Translations under genes and position numbers: made by a program | Notes under the pieces: model-generated | Database searches by the model: none | The model's input: the letters and a program-made list of their open reading frames with translations, nothing else | What the model was told of the DNA's origin: nothing | Shown: positions 56,501-64,000 of the stretch, one piece after another | Numbering within the stretch: the first letter of the stretch is position 1 | How the letters are laid out: each line of letters opens with the position of its first letter | From: Durusdinium trenchii | Taxonomy: Eukaryota > Sar > Dinophyceae > Suessiales > Symbiodiniaceae | Reading direction: 5' to 3' | Assembly (NCBI GenBank): GCA_963970005.1 | Contig: CAXAMN010023361.1 | Span: 369,704 to 433,703, forward strand | DNA: 64,000 nucleotides

Positions 56501-59500
56501 GAAGACATGATCATATTCCAGGATCTCATCGATGTTCACCCATCCACCCTCATTGCACTTCGGGGACACATGAGGTTTTCGACCGCGGTGCGATTGAATC
56601 CCATTATGCTTTCCCACTCCATGCCTGAGTAGTCTATTGAGTCTATGGCTAATCTCATTGACCCACTGACTCTCCTCGCTGAACTTGTCGATGCGAGTTA
56701 CTGGGTTCATCTTTGGTGGATCCGTGAAAGTTGCATCTCTCTTCGGTCCATTCCAGTACTCCACATAGAATGTAACTCCATACTGTGGAATGATCTCGAT
56801 GCTTCCTCTGTCGCAAGTCACCTCAATCTGCCGATATCCAACCTTTTGAACTTGTTGTGGGTCAGGAGCAAGGTCCTTCACTTTGGGCATCTTTATTCCG
56901 AGTGCTGCAGCCTCCTGAATAAGTGCATCAAGTTCCCTCTTTCCATCGGGACCTGATCTATCAACCCTGTGATTTGCGACCCTGTATTCTCCAACCCTGT
57001 GATTTGCGACCCTGTATTCTCCTCCTTCTTTGTCATCGGCAATGTCAAAGAGGTCGACGGGCTCTTTGAATCTGGTGACGAAACTGGCGTTCCCAAAGGC
57101 CTTCTTGGTTGCCTCGACCGCTTTCGCGTATTCCTCTTTTGCAGAGTCTGACGAATGTGGTCTACCTTTGGCTCTCGGAGAGTAAGGTGGTACCTTACTT
57201 CCTAGTTCCGGCTCTTCTTCGGGAAGTTCAATATCTTCATCATCCACATCCATGTAGTCCTCGTCTTCGACGTCTTTGGATGACTTTGCTTTCCTCTTCC
57301 GGCTTTCAACATCACGTCGGATGATTGCCTTGTCGTCCTCGGTGAAGCACTTGCGCATAGTGTCCTCCATGTAAGAAAATGAGTTCATCAACTCGTTCTT
57401 CTTCTCAGTGTCGGGACAAATAGCCAGGTGATGTTGGTTTGAACCACAACAATAGCACACCTTTTGGCTCACTGCGCGTGCTCTGACCCTTCTGAGGTTG
57501 TCATAGGCGGATTTCCAGCTGGAAGCGGTTGCTGTACCTTGCCCACTGCGCTTGGCAGCTCTTTTCCGTTCCTCAGTATCTGGATTCGATGTCGGGTAGT
57601 GTGACCATGTTTTCGTCGGAGATACTGAACGACCTTCCCCTTCCTTGTAGTCTTGCGGATCAAGCTCAGGCGTAGGTGGTTCAGGCTCCTCGACTCCTGG
57701 AGTGGTACTCGCAGGGTCGGCTTCGCCATCCTTCATCTCTACATCAGGCTCTTCCGTAGACGTTCTTTTGGGCTCTGGGGCTATGGCCAGTCGTACCATT
57801 CTCCTGAACTCTGGTCTGGTAGCATACCTGGACATGACGGCATCGATACAGGCTTGTTCTTCAGCTGTAACATGGAGCCTTGAAGGTTTATTCCTCTTGG
57901 TGTTGTCATTGATTGATTTTCGGCTCGCTGCATAGAAGTGAAGAAAAGACATTTCTATACCTCTTCTGCATTCATTGATCTGGGCCCAATCCTCGAACAG
58001 CGTGTCTTTGAAGATGCCGGCCAGTTCGAGAACACCAGTCCAAAACTCCATGATATCGCCCGCAAGCTCAGAATTTGTAACAGTCCTATATTCATTCAAC
58101 GAGAAGACGTCCTGGTACTCCTTGTGCGTAAAGAAATATTGGATGTAGTCGTGGTACGCCACATTCCCATAGTCCATATACGCTCGGAAGCCATAGTCTT
58201 CACTGTCTGGATCATAGTCTCGGTGGATGAAAAGAGTGGATCCCTTCCCTTGGGTACAGTACTGTTCCACAAGTTCCGACGGGGCTCTGATTCCACCATG
58301 ATGCGAAATAGCTTTCAATGCTCCTTGAATCCAAGGCGGATTCTTCCTGGATAGCATCATCGCACCCTCGACCATGAATTCACGGAGATTCTGCGCTGGA
58401 TACAAACGGTTCCATTCAGCATTCTTCTCCCAAAGGACTCTAACTCTCACTGCAGTTTCCCAAATGCTTTCTCTTTCTTGTTGAATCGTGGGAGTGCCGC
58501 TCTGAACACACCAAAAGTTGAAGTTGCAATTCACACAATGGCTTCTATTGTCTTTGTGTGTGTTCCAATCCTCGGATGCATCACGTTTGTTGCAATCTTC
58601 ACAAAGATATGGTGCGGCATCTGCAGTGGCTTTGTAATTCTCAACTCTCCGATTTCCCGTCATCCAATATTCCATCCTGTCCTCCTCAGGCTCCGGATCT
58701 TTCAGAACGAATCTGATGTCCCTCCATTCGGTACCTTGACTGAAGCTCCCACCAACAGTATGCTTCGTGCTGGTCTTCTTCGGTTGCCCATCACTTGCCG
58801 ACATAGCAACGTTCAAGTACCTGTCGAAGTTGTCCTGAGAAATTGGGACCTGGATCTCGTCCTCTGCCATGTTGTTCAAAGCACTGACATGAACTTTATT
58901 CATTGAACACAATAGGATGACCCTTTCTCTCGTGAGTTGTTTCTCCATCACAGCCCAAATCTTGTTTTCGTCGCCGCCTGTGATATAGTTCGCACTGGGA
59001 GCACCTGCAACTGAGTACATAGCTTTCCAGGCACGTGACGATTTGGTGGCCAAGGCACCACTTCGTCTCACTTGGTCTACAATGTCGGTGACAATGTGAC
59101 TGTGATCATATCTTGCTGGCCCGAAGAACTTTGAATCTGGCTGGATGTTCACTAATACTGGAGTAGTCAGGAGCTGTCCGATCGAATGGACCTTCTCAGC
59201 CAACTTCCTTGAGAACTCTTTGAATGTCGCCTCGGTCAACCTCAGTGTGCTGCCGTTCGGAAACATACAATGAAGACACAGCCAGATGTGGACGGTTGTA
59301 CCGTCCCCCTGATCTTGTCCATGTTCTTCCAAGAAAACGACTACTCTATCAAGAGTATCCAGGATGTCTTGATGCCTTTCTCCCTGAACTTGGAATACAC
59401 AGCAATTTTCGAATGCCATCTCAGTTCGGATACCGTACTGCATCGTCGTGATTTTCTTTGACGAACTTGCTCTAGTCGCATAGTCAAGGTCTGTCACAAG

Positions 59501-62224
59501 AATGGTGTGTCCGGTACCGACTCCTCTAATCTGGCCACTCAAATGATCAACATCCATGACTCCTGTATCCCCGTCAATCATCACCTTGTCCTTCTCCTCG
59601 GTGTGGCACCCAACTTTGGATGAAAGGAACTTGATGTGATATGCGGCCTTCTCTGGCACATCGTTCAACTTCAAGATAAGTACCATGGCCCTTGCTGAGG
59701 GATACTGAAAACAACTTGTCAGATCGAACTCTTCAACCATCTCAACATAGAGCTTTGTCCAAAAACCGTCGCTCTCGTTCACTTTTGTCCTCAAATGAGA
59801 ATCGGTGAGAGGTTGAAGCCCCATTGATGAACTCGATCTATAATTTCCACCCAAAGTCACCCCGACATAATACGTGAGCCTTCTCACATACTGTCTCCAA
59901 TCTCTTCCTGGCTCGGCTGTACGAGGACCAGCAAACGGAGCTGTAGCGTAAGCAGTGGTACTGCTTCGATAAGTCCAGAGATTGAATATGATGGGTTTGC
60001 CAAGGTAGTCCATACCGTTGCACCCGATAGTCGTCACACCTTCAGGAGGAAGCGTGACAAACCATTCTTTTGGCTGTGCAGGCTGTTTCGGCTTCGGCAT
60101 GGGTTTGCACTTTGGCGGAGCTTTCGGTGGAGGTCGTGGAACATCATACGCTCCATGAGGTACATCGGATGACCAAGGATCCCATTGTTCATTGTTCCTT
60201 TCCCAAGGTGGCCTAGGACCTGAACTAGATGAAGTGTAAGGACCGCCCGGTGGTACCGAACTTCCTTTTCTTCCAAAAGTCTGGGTATAGTCATCACGAT
60301 TCTTTGGTGCTCCACTTTGATCTCTTGCCCTTCTTGCTTCCTCCCTCATCTGTTTGGTGATTTCATCCTGACTAAGCCCTTTGTTCTTGGCATGATGGAT
60401 CCGAAATTGACACAACCATTGAGGTTCCACCGCACTGAAATCTTTCAGATTGGGTGGTCCGATTGAGGGATTCTCGAAGGTTAAGTAGATCTTCTCCTTT
60501 GGCTTGCCCAAGGTCTCCAGATCTGGTTCTTCATCCAGGTTGGCTTCGGACAAATGGAGCTCTGCAATGTACTGATTCAAGATACTGATCGATGTGTCCC
60601 TTGCGAGAAGATCTCGATGGACTCCTAGTTCAGCACCAAGAACATTATAACCTGCTGTCCACACATCCGGTTTCACCTCTGGAAACCATTCTTTCAAATG
60701 CTGGAATGCAGCGAGCATCTGCGCATTCGTTTCAGGTCTGAGGGAAATGGCAGATTGCTCAATGACATGCCTATGAATGCATTGATACAACGCTTGGATG
60801 CACTGGAAATTGTTGATTGCGGCACATCTTTCCAAGGTTCCTTCCGATTGCCCTTTTGCAATGATCTGAATGAGGTCAGTCAAAGATGTGAGATCTTCGG
60901 GATGATTCTTGTTGTGAAACCTCAATGCAAATCCCAACGACGCACCCGCCAAGCTGATGTATCTGCAGCTGCGTTCCCAATGTTCGCCGGTCATTGCCAT
61001 GTAGTTGCTGCTGCGACCTTCAATGGGTATCCTGTGATGCAGATCATTCATGGAATCATAGAAGTACCCGTCCCTCGTGATGTCTAGAAGTGAATCTTTT
61101 GACATCGCAGTGGAATTGATACCTTTCATGCCTCGTTTGGCGACCTTCTCATTCAGGTCTGTCAACATCCCTTTGACTGGTGCTTCTTGGTTGAAGGGTT
61201 CCGGCATGAATAAAGCCAAGAGATTGTCTGCAAATAATTCCAACCTGTCCCAAACATCATTGGATGCAAACGCCTCATAGGGAAAGTGATCCGGATTAGG
61301 AGGAGGTGGCGGCCCAAGAGGTATGTGTTCTGGTCGTACCTGTCGCTCTTGACTCTTGACGATGCCGATCACCCTCTTTATTCCAGCAAAGAATGCCCTT
61401 GTTACCTCCTTGCCGTCGTCCGTCGCTGGGTCATACTTGCTGAGCAACACTCTGAGGGATCTCACGAGGCGCTCTTGGATGGTTCCACCCTTGGCTTCAA
61501 CGGCACAATAACAAGCGCTGATAGAGTAGACGGGTGGTACCCCTCTCTCCATCCACTTCTCTGCCAGTTGCAGAGCTTGTCCTGGATCCATGTCTTCGAC
61601 GAACTGTCTAGGAACAAGTGTAGGACTCTCCCCTCGTCTGCTATCCAATTTCTGGAGGTGTTCTTTCAGCTTCTTGGCTGAGGCCATGCTCCTCCCTGTG
61701 GCCCCATAAACAGTAGAACGGAACATGTTGACTACACAATCTCCACGATGTAGGGATGTTGTCAATCTCCAGGAATGGCTCACGAATGCTAATGAGTTCC
61801 CCCTTTGTGGTAGGGTTGCCGGTGACAGCCCAACAGTGATTGGATGGAACTCAGCGAACTTCTTCTTGGCAAATTGCTGGATCACGCCGGCACCAAAATG
61901 GCTAGCTTGGTTGATCTCAAAATCTTGCTCAAGATGATTGTGAAAGGTAATGACACTGGCGCATGAATCATGAGTGTCATGGTTGTTTTCACAAGTGAAT
62001 TTCTTCTTCTTAGAATCGTGAACCGACTGAATGATCTTGTCAAATCTTTTATTGATATTGACTTCTGAACATGGGTTACCGTTTAACATGGAAGGATGCG
62101 GCGATCGCGACCAATCATAAAGCACAGGAGCACGGCTGGTCACATGCTGCTTCTTCCACAATGACAATGCACGTTTGTTCAAAGTCTCTATCATATGCTC
62201 AATACAACTCTTGATGTTTCTCAA
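53564..62224 (-). CDS. Giant intron-free protein with a Tpt1/KptA-like domain and zinc modules
   Basis: An open frame of about 2,880 codons ends at TGA 53564-53566. The first ATG is at 62194; a second likely start, MASAKKLKEHLQ, is at 61687. Order (numbered from 62224): 1-130 the rest of the pol-linked domain; 180-640 helical, Gag-like; 640-730 Pro/Ser-rich; 1203-1240 CEDC...CVNC; 1588-1601 CCHC knuckle CYCCGSNQHHLAIC; 1600-1730 acidic/basic; 1860-2135 Tpt1/KptA-like; 2231-2256 CPSC...CLSC; 2260-2440 Asp/Glu-rich; 2450-2690 helical; then an Ala/Ser/Lys tail ending in GKGKSKSKGKSKKG. The frame is continuous with a retrotransposon pol, so it is more likely element-borne than a host gene. The role of most of it is unknown. 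Confidence 0.8.
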   Translation of the reverse strand: MRNIKSCIEHMIETLNKRALSLWKKQHVTSRAPVLYDWSRSPHPSMLNGNPCSEVNINKRFDKIIQSVHDSKKKKFTCENNHDTHDSCASVITFHNHLEQDFEINQASHFGAGVIQQFAKKKFAEFHPITVGLSPATLPQRGNSLAFVSHSWRLTTSLHRGDCVVNMFRSTVYGATGRSMASAKKLKEHLQKLDSRRGESPTLVPRQFVEDMDPGQALQLAEKWMERGVPPVYSISACYCAVEAKGGTIQERLVRSLRVLLSKYDPATDDGKEVTRAFFAGIKRVIGIVKSQERQVRPEHIPLGPPPPPNPDHFPYEAFASNDVWDRLELFADNLLALFMPEPFNQEAPVKGMLTDLNEKVAKRGMKGINSTAMSKDSLLDITRDGYFYDSMNDLHHRIPIEGRSSNYMAMTGEHWERSCRYISLAGASLGFALRFHNKNHPEDLTSLTDLIQIIAKGQSEGTLERCAAINNFQCIQALYQCIHRHVIEQSAISLRPETNAQMLAAFQHLKEWFPEVKPDVWTAGYNVLGAELGVHRDLLARDTSISILNQYIAELHLSEANLDEEPDLETLGKPKEKIYLTFENPSIGPPNLKDFSAVEPQWLCQFRIHHAKNKGLSQDEITKQMREEARRARDQSGAPKNRDDYTQTFGRKGSSVPPGGPYTSSSSGPRPPWERNNEQWDPWSSDVPHGAYDVPRPPPKAPPKCKPMPKPKQPAQPKEWFVTLPPEGVTTIGCNGMDYLGKPIIFNLWTYRSSTTAYATAPFAGPRTAEPGRDWRQYVRRLTYYVGVTLGGNYRSSSSMGLQPLTDSHLRTKVNESDGFWTKLYVEMVEEFDLTSCFQYPSARAMVLILKLNDVPEKAAYHIKFLSSKVGCHTEEKDKVMIDGDTGVMDVDHLSGQIRGVGTGHTILVTDLDYATRASSSKKITTMQYGIRTEMAFENCCVFQVQGERHQDILDTLDRVVVFLEEHGQDQGDGTTVHIWLCLHCMFPNGSTLRLTEATFKEFSRKLAEKVHSIGQLLTTPVLVNIQPDSKFFGPARYDHSHIVTDIVDQVRRSGALATKSSRAWKAMYSVAGAPSANYITGGDENKIWAVMEKQLTRERVILLCSMNKVHVSALNNMAEDEIQVPISQDNFDRYLNVAMSASDGQPKKTSTKHTVGGSFSQGTEWRDIRFVLKDPEPEEDRMEYWMTGNRRVENYKATADAAPYLCEDCNKRDASEDWNTHKDNRSHCVNCNFNFWCVQSGTPTIQQERESIWETAVRVRVLWEKNAEWNRLYPAQNLREFMVEGAMMLSRKNPPWIQGALKAISHHGGIRAPSELVEQYCTQGKGSTLFIHRDYDPDSEDYGFRAYMDYGNVAYHDYIQYFFTHKEYQDVFSLNEYRTVTNSELAGDIMEFWTGVLELAGIFKDTLFEDWAQINECRRGIEMSFLHFYAASRKSINDNTKRNKPSRLHVTAEEQACIDAVMSRYATRPEFRRMVRLAIAPEPKRTSTEEPDVEMKDGEADPASTTPGVEEPEPPTPELDPQDYKEGEGRSVSPTKTWSHYPTSNPDTEERKRAAKRSGQGTATASSWKSAYDNLRRVRARAVSQKVCYCCGSNQHHLAICPDTEKKNELMNSFSYMEDTMRKCFTEDDKAIIRRDVESRKRKAKSSKDVEDEDYMDVDDEDIELPEEEPELGSKVPPYSPRAKGRPHSSDSAKEEYAKAVEATKKAFGNASFVTRFKEPVDLFDIADDKEGGEYRVANHRVGEYRVANHRVDRSGPDGKRELDALIQEAAALGIKMPKVKDLAPDPQQVQKVGYRQIEVTCDRGSIEIIPQYGVTFYVEYWNGPKRDATFTDPPKMNPVTRIDKFSEESQWVNEISHRLNRLLRHGVGKHNGIQSHRGRKPHVSPKCNEGGWVNIDEILEYDHVFNDGVDISTISGTQREQDTKTERYQYLCKAMWHAKKLQNRVRYQIAAIRISKEDVSLEEERQYWANLMFYSTDAPSFLKHERWIVPCAIRAVASHNSGRETVLEEDVSIYPVWTSHLIPENVAMQLGGSFHMTSLSNIESIMKLGIVPGGTEGYRGSVFFNHFAPWDDRSSKILRSRWPRVGMPVCLYVPIMTLRKLGGRSSENSYTVVFREVPWRCVRGAWYWDDHVQAWRRLLLGSTGEQVVLAARHGLWVAQKHTILERADEVTKSASATDDNVQKLVFLIDEVQFDGNGELIEDSISEETWDEIISRTCEGYRNVDGNILCPSCMHLTSSSLSVCLSCQGRLLSCGIRNTVISDSPVDLVSDDEEEKKEKKEPEDDDQDILDQATMDEIRKAWEEDIAQTEAADDDEDMDNLDPSKPSDGAENFKSDNVETPSFNEDEIDYGRDSDLEDEDERNVIIEIQRSTQQYEGKKRQDGEPEDEDVTDDLHPEANRPTDRDEPGYYAQHGATEFNPEEGRDNEDLPIYCRVPEPRIYAHQERAYCQDVSVKASGLMDRYVVKCVLNMISLMYKSYYCTSLTDFKANWKRKRLDVISKFGTGDSTEIDDDGRPLDPTDDMMLIFANDNNITTEEAWHRFRGEQFICKVALVILSFGHTPQSFKEEYGNFEHSTNLTDAQLEELKAKKASAMTELVQKCIHAIYGCRTYSYFRTDVTSPYHKVIDPLDIMYSRMKSKWEKSILLIIDQHEIRLPPQAQEVIESMARNPNVGHTERWMSVVEHKHVQALTNRLGFGDRAKEIQGKKKQAAKATAKSTSTTKSEAKAASSSRAEAKPASTPRTEAKPSSAPSEEPKPSTAPKSFGPSSAEENKAKAAPKARPHDKSPSSATDVFEQALQEDLTANAHAAEGTTSSSSRGHSKGGGQSGTSWRPALTQERREVPQPSEKGKGKSKSKGKSKKGEDDRWDAQGSWDHRGWRGYHQW
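55836..56647 (-). other. Tpt1/KptA-like RNA 2'-phosphotransferase domain within the giant protein
   Basis: The N-lobe has SHRLNRLLRHGVG and, after an insertion, GGWVNIDEIL. The C-lobe has IRAVASHNSG, FHMTSLSNIESIMKLGIVPG, GYRGSVFFN and VRGAWYW. The Arg-His-Arg-Arg tetrad of Tpt1 can be placed at R1867, H1868, R1997 and R2062. The gap between the last two (65) is close to that of the yeast enzyme; the first gap is longer because of the N-lobe insertion. Tpt1 removes the splice-junction 2'-phosphate from tRNA using NAD+; related domains can ADP-ribosylate nucleic acid ends. Confidence 0.7.
56962..57021. repeat. Perfect 30-bp tandem duplication inside the giant frame
   Basis: Two identical 30-bp units (56962-56991, 56992-57021) duplicate ten residues in frame: EYRVANHRVG repeated. 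It lies in the charged linker just before the Tpt1-like domain and does not break the frame. Confidence 0.95.
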
Positions 62225-64000
62225 TCTGCATTTCGGCCTTTATACTTACAGTCCTATTCAAGCGATTCCATGCAGAACCACCAGTGCAAGGACCCGCAAA
62301 GAAGACACAATCAAGACTGGACCGGACACATGCTTTCACTTTATTGATGCCATAAGCAGAGCAGGCATCGTCGTCCTCTGTGATTGTCACGATGTTCATG
62401 AACTGCTTCTTCAAACAAGTCTGGAGAAAGGTAAACCAATTCTGTTCTTCAGCACACATGAGGACTAAACATGGGACATTTCTTTCGAGCTCTTGTAGCA
62501 TGATGCATCTATCAAAGATATCTTGAGGACCCTTGACGTCTTGCTGATGGAGTTCGAACTGATATTTGTGTGACCGTCCTGATCTCCTTTGTAAGACCAA
62601 ATGCAACACGGGTTTTCTTCCCGGAGGTGTGTCACTTGCAACATATTTTGCTGTTTGTGCAATGAACATGTGCTCGTGGGCAATGGTGTTCATCCCCCAT
62701 GCTTGTACGCCTGTTGCAATCGCCGTGACATCGCCCTTTTGCTTGTTATTGCTGTTGTCTGTCGTTTCATGTTGTGGGCTGTGTCCGTGACCGTTGGAAA
62801 CGATCAGGAATGTTGTATTTCCTATCCATGGATCGTCCTTACCTACGGAATTACCCTTGAAACGCCAGGAATCAACTTTTGTGTCCTTACCGCTCTTGTA
62901 GTACTTCTCAGTCCTACGATAATCAGACAAATCCGACAGCCGGACAGGACAGTGTGAGTCTTCACTAGGGACAAACTCTTGTGTTCTCGGCACATTATGC
63001 ACTCGGGTGAGTGTGTCGCCATCGCGTCGCCATTCATCTCGGTAATTTTTATTTGTTTTTGGGTTTTTCCCCTTCGAATCCAGGCGCACAAAATGGTCTT
63101 GCACCGCACCGAAAGCGCGAATTGATGCACCGTCCTGCCCCCCACTCCCCCCATGAACAAGACGTAAAAGCGTGTTGATCACACGAAGGGTGGCAGGATG
63201 ACAATTGTTGAGAGGAACCTCTTGTGACTGGAGCAAAGCTGTATCAGTCGACAAGGAGGCAATAGAAAACTGTAGCACAGCGTCTGGAGCCCAAGGAACA
63301 TTGGCTAAGGCCAGGAACGGGGATTGAGATAAGCAGGCGCCCGCCTCTGGAGATGAGGATGCCTTGGAGGCATGATACAGGAAGCATGCACGTTCGACCC
63401 AATGATCAAAGCGCAAGGCTTGCTGCAGTGGCGTAGCTTCTCGTTCCACACAATTCCAGGAACCATTAACAAGGACCCATGTACTCCGACACGTGTCTGA
63501 CGGTATGTAGCGACCCGGTGGGAAGCGACGATAATAGACTGGGACTTTGACGACATAGATGCAATCTCCATTGGGGAGATCCTGGACACCTTCTTTTCCT
63601 GTCATTCCTTTTACAAAGACTGCACGAGGCAAGACCGGAGTCTGAGTGTATGGGAAATTAGGAATGTCATCCGTCTTAGTCTGGAAGATTTGATGATCGA
63701 TTTTCTTATGATCGACTGATGGAGAGACCATGTCAGCCAACTCTTTGGAGCTCAAATCCTCTGGGTCAAGAAGGTTGATCAACATACAAGCCCGGCGCCA
63801 CGCAAGTGGAGTCCGAAAGGCCTTTGTATGAATATCAGCACACATCTTGTGGGAGATCTCGTAGAGCAGCACGAAATGGTCCTGTTGAAAATGTTCATGC
63901 AATGAGACAATGGATATCCCATGAGTGCGTTCAAGATGACGCATGGTGGGATTCTTCCCGGTTCTGGCAACTCCAATCATACCTTGATTATCATCATGGA
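62199..64000 (-). CDS. pol: C-terminal part of a second copia-type pol, with an added PCTGG domain
   Basis: The frame is open to the right edge and begins within RNase H: DDNQG (third acidic position, near 63990), KNPTMRHLERTHGISIVSLH and MCADIHTKAFRTPLAWRRA (the last Asp). About 450 further codons follow, with YYRRFPPGRYIPSDTCRS and low-complexity linkers, and then VTITEDDDACSAYGINK and CVFFAGPCTGGSAWNRLN near the end. The last part is the start of an extra Rossmann-like domain. The frame stops at TGA 62199-62201; the next frame over continues the domain (EHMIETLNKRALSLW). RT and integrase would lie beyond the window. Confidence 0.8.
   Translation of the reverse strand, partial: HDDNQGMIGVARTGKNPTMRHLERTHGISIVSLHEHFQQDHFVLLYEISHKMCADIHTKAFRTPLAWRRACMLINLLDPEDLSSKELADMVSPSVDHKKIDHQIFQTKTDDIPNFPYTQTPVLPRAVFVKGMTGKEGVQDLPNGDCIYVVKVPVYYRRFPPGRYIPSDTCRSTWVLVNGSWNCVEREATPLQQALRFDHWVERACFLYHASKASSSPEAGACLSQSPFLALANVPWAPDAVLQFSIASLSTDTALLQSQEVPLNNCHPATLRVINTLLRLVHGGSGGQDGASIRAFGAVQDHFVRLDSKGKNPKTNKNYRDEWRRDGDTLTRVHNVPRTQEFVPSEDSHCPVRLSDLSDYRRTEKYYKSGKDTKVDSWRFKGNSVGKDDPWIGNTTFLIVSNGHGHSPQHETTDNSNNKQKGDVTAIATGVQAWGMNTIAHEHMFIAQTAKYVASDTPPGRKPVLHLVLQRRSGRSHKYQFELHQQDVKGPQDIFDRCIMLQELERNVPCLVLMCAEEQNWFTFLQTCLKKQFMNIVTITEDDDACSAYGINKVKACVRSSLDCVFFAGPCTGGSAWNRLNRTVSIKAEMQIEKHQELY

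Overview
The window looks like nuclear DNA from a dinoflagellate, most likely a symbiodiniacean or a close relative. The evidence is: two copia-type pol regions of the kind common in these genomes; pieces resembling the dinoflagellate spliced leader (best match 52971-52992, minus strand); many exon-sized pieces coding for pentatricopeptide (PPR) motifs; a DUF4116-like exon; exon-like segments that could end at GC or GA donors as well as GT; and a great deal of simple, tandem and dispersed repeat. No rRNA, tRNA, CRISPR array, bacterial operon or viral genome was recognised.

Layout. 1-10.6 kb is mostly non-coding: microsatellite, a 21-bp minisatellite, a small hairpin element with terminal inverted repeats (4006-4110), a ~240-bp tandem array (5278-6310) and one unidentified GC-rich exon-like segment on the minus strand. 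From 10.6 to 40 kb, at least a dozen PPR-like exon pieces are scattered, all read on the minus strand and many starting just after an AG at the same point of the PPR motif. Inserted among them on the plus strand is a complete copia LTR retrotransposon (19183-27400, 8218 bp) with 318-bp LTRs that differ at 4 positions, a 5-bp target duplication, an initiator-tRNA-Met-like primer site and gag, protease, integrase, RT and RNase H. Its reading frame is broken many times. 30-53 kb is repeat-rich with a few more exon-like pieces, again mostly minus strand.

The right end (53564-64000, minus strand) is the most unusual part. A copia RNase H tail enters from the right edge and continues into a Pro-Cys-Thr-Gly-Gly domain. 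This is followed, after one frame change, by an 8.66-kb intron-free open frame of about 2,880 codons. That frame carries a Tpt1/KptA-type RNA 2'-phosphotransferase-like domain with its Arg-His-Arg-Arg tetrad apparently present, a CCHC zinc knuckle, two other Cys-rich zinc-binding candidates, long acidic stretches and a basic Gly/Lys/Ser tail. It may be a retroelement with an extra RNA-processing protein.

Almost every convincing host-like coding piece reads on the minus strand, which fits the one-way gene blocks known from dinoflagellates; the plus-strand copia element is an antisense insertion. Exon models were read by eye and are tentative.
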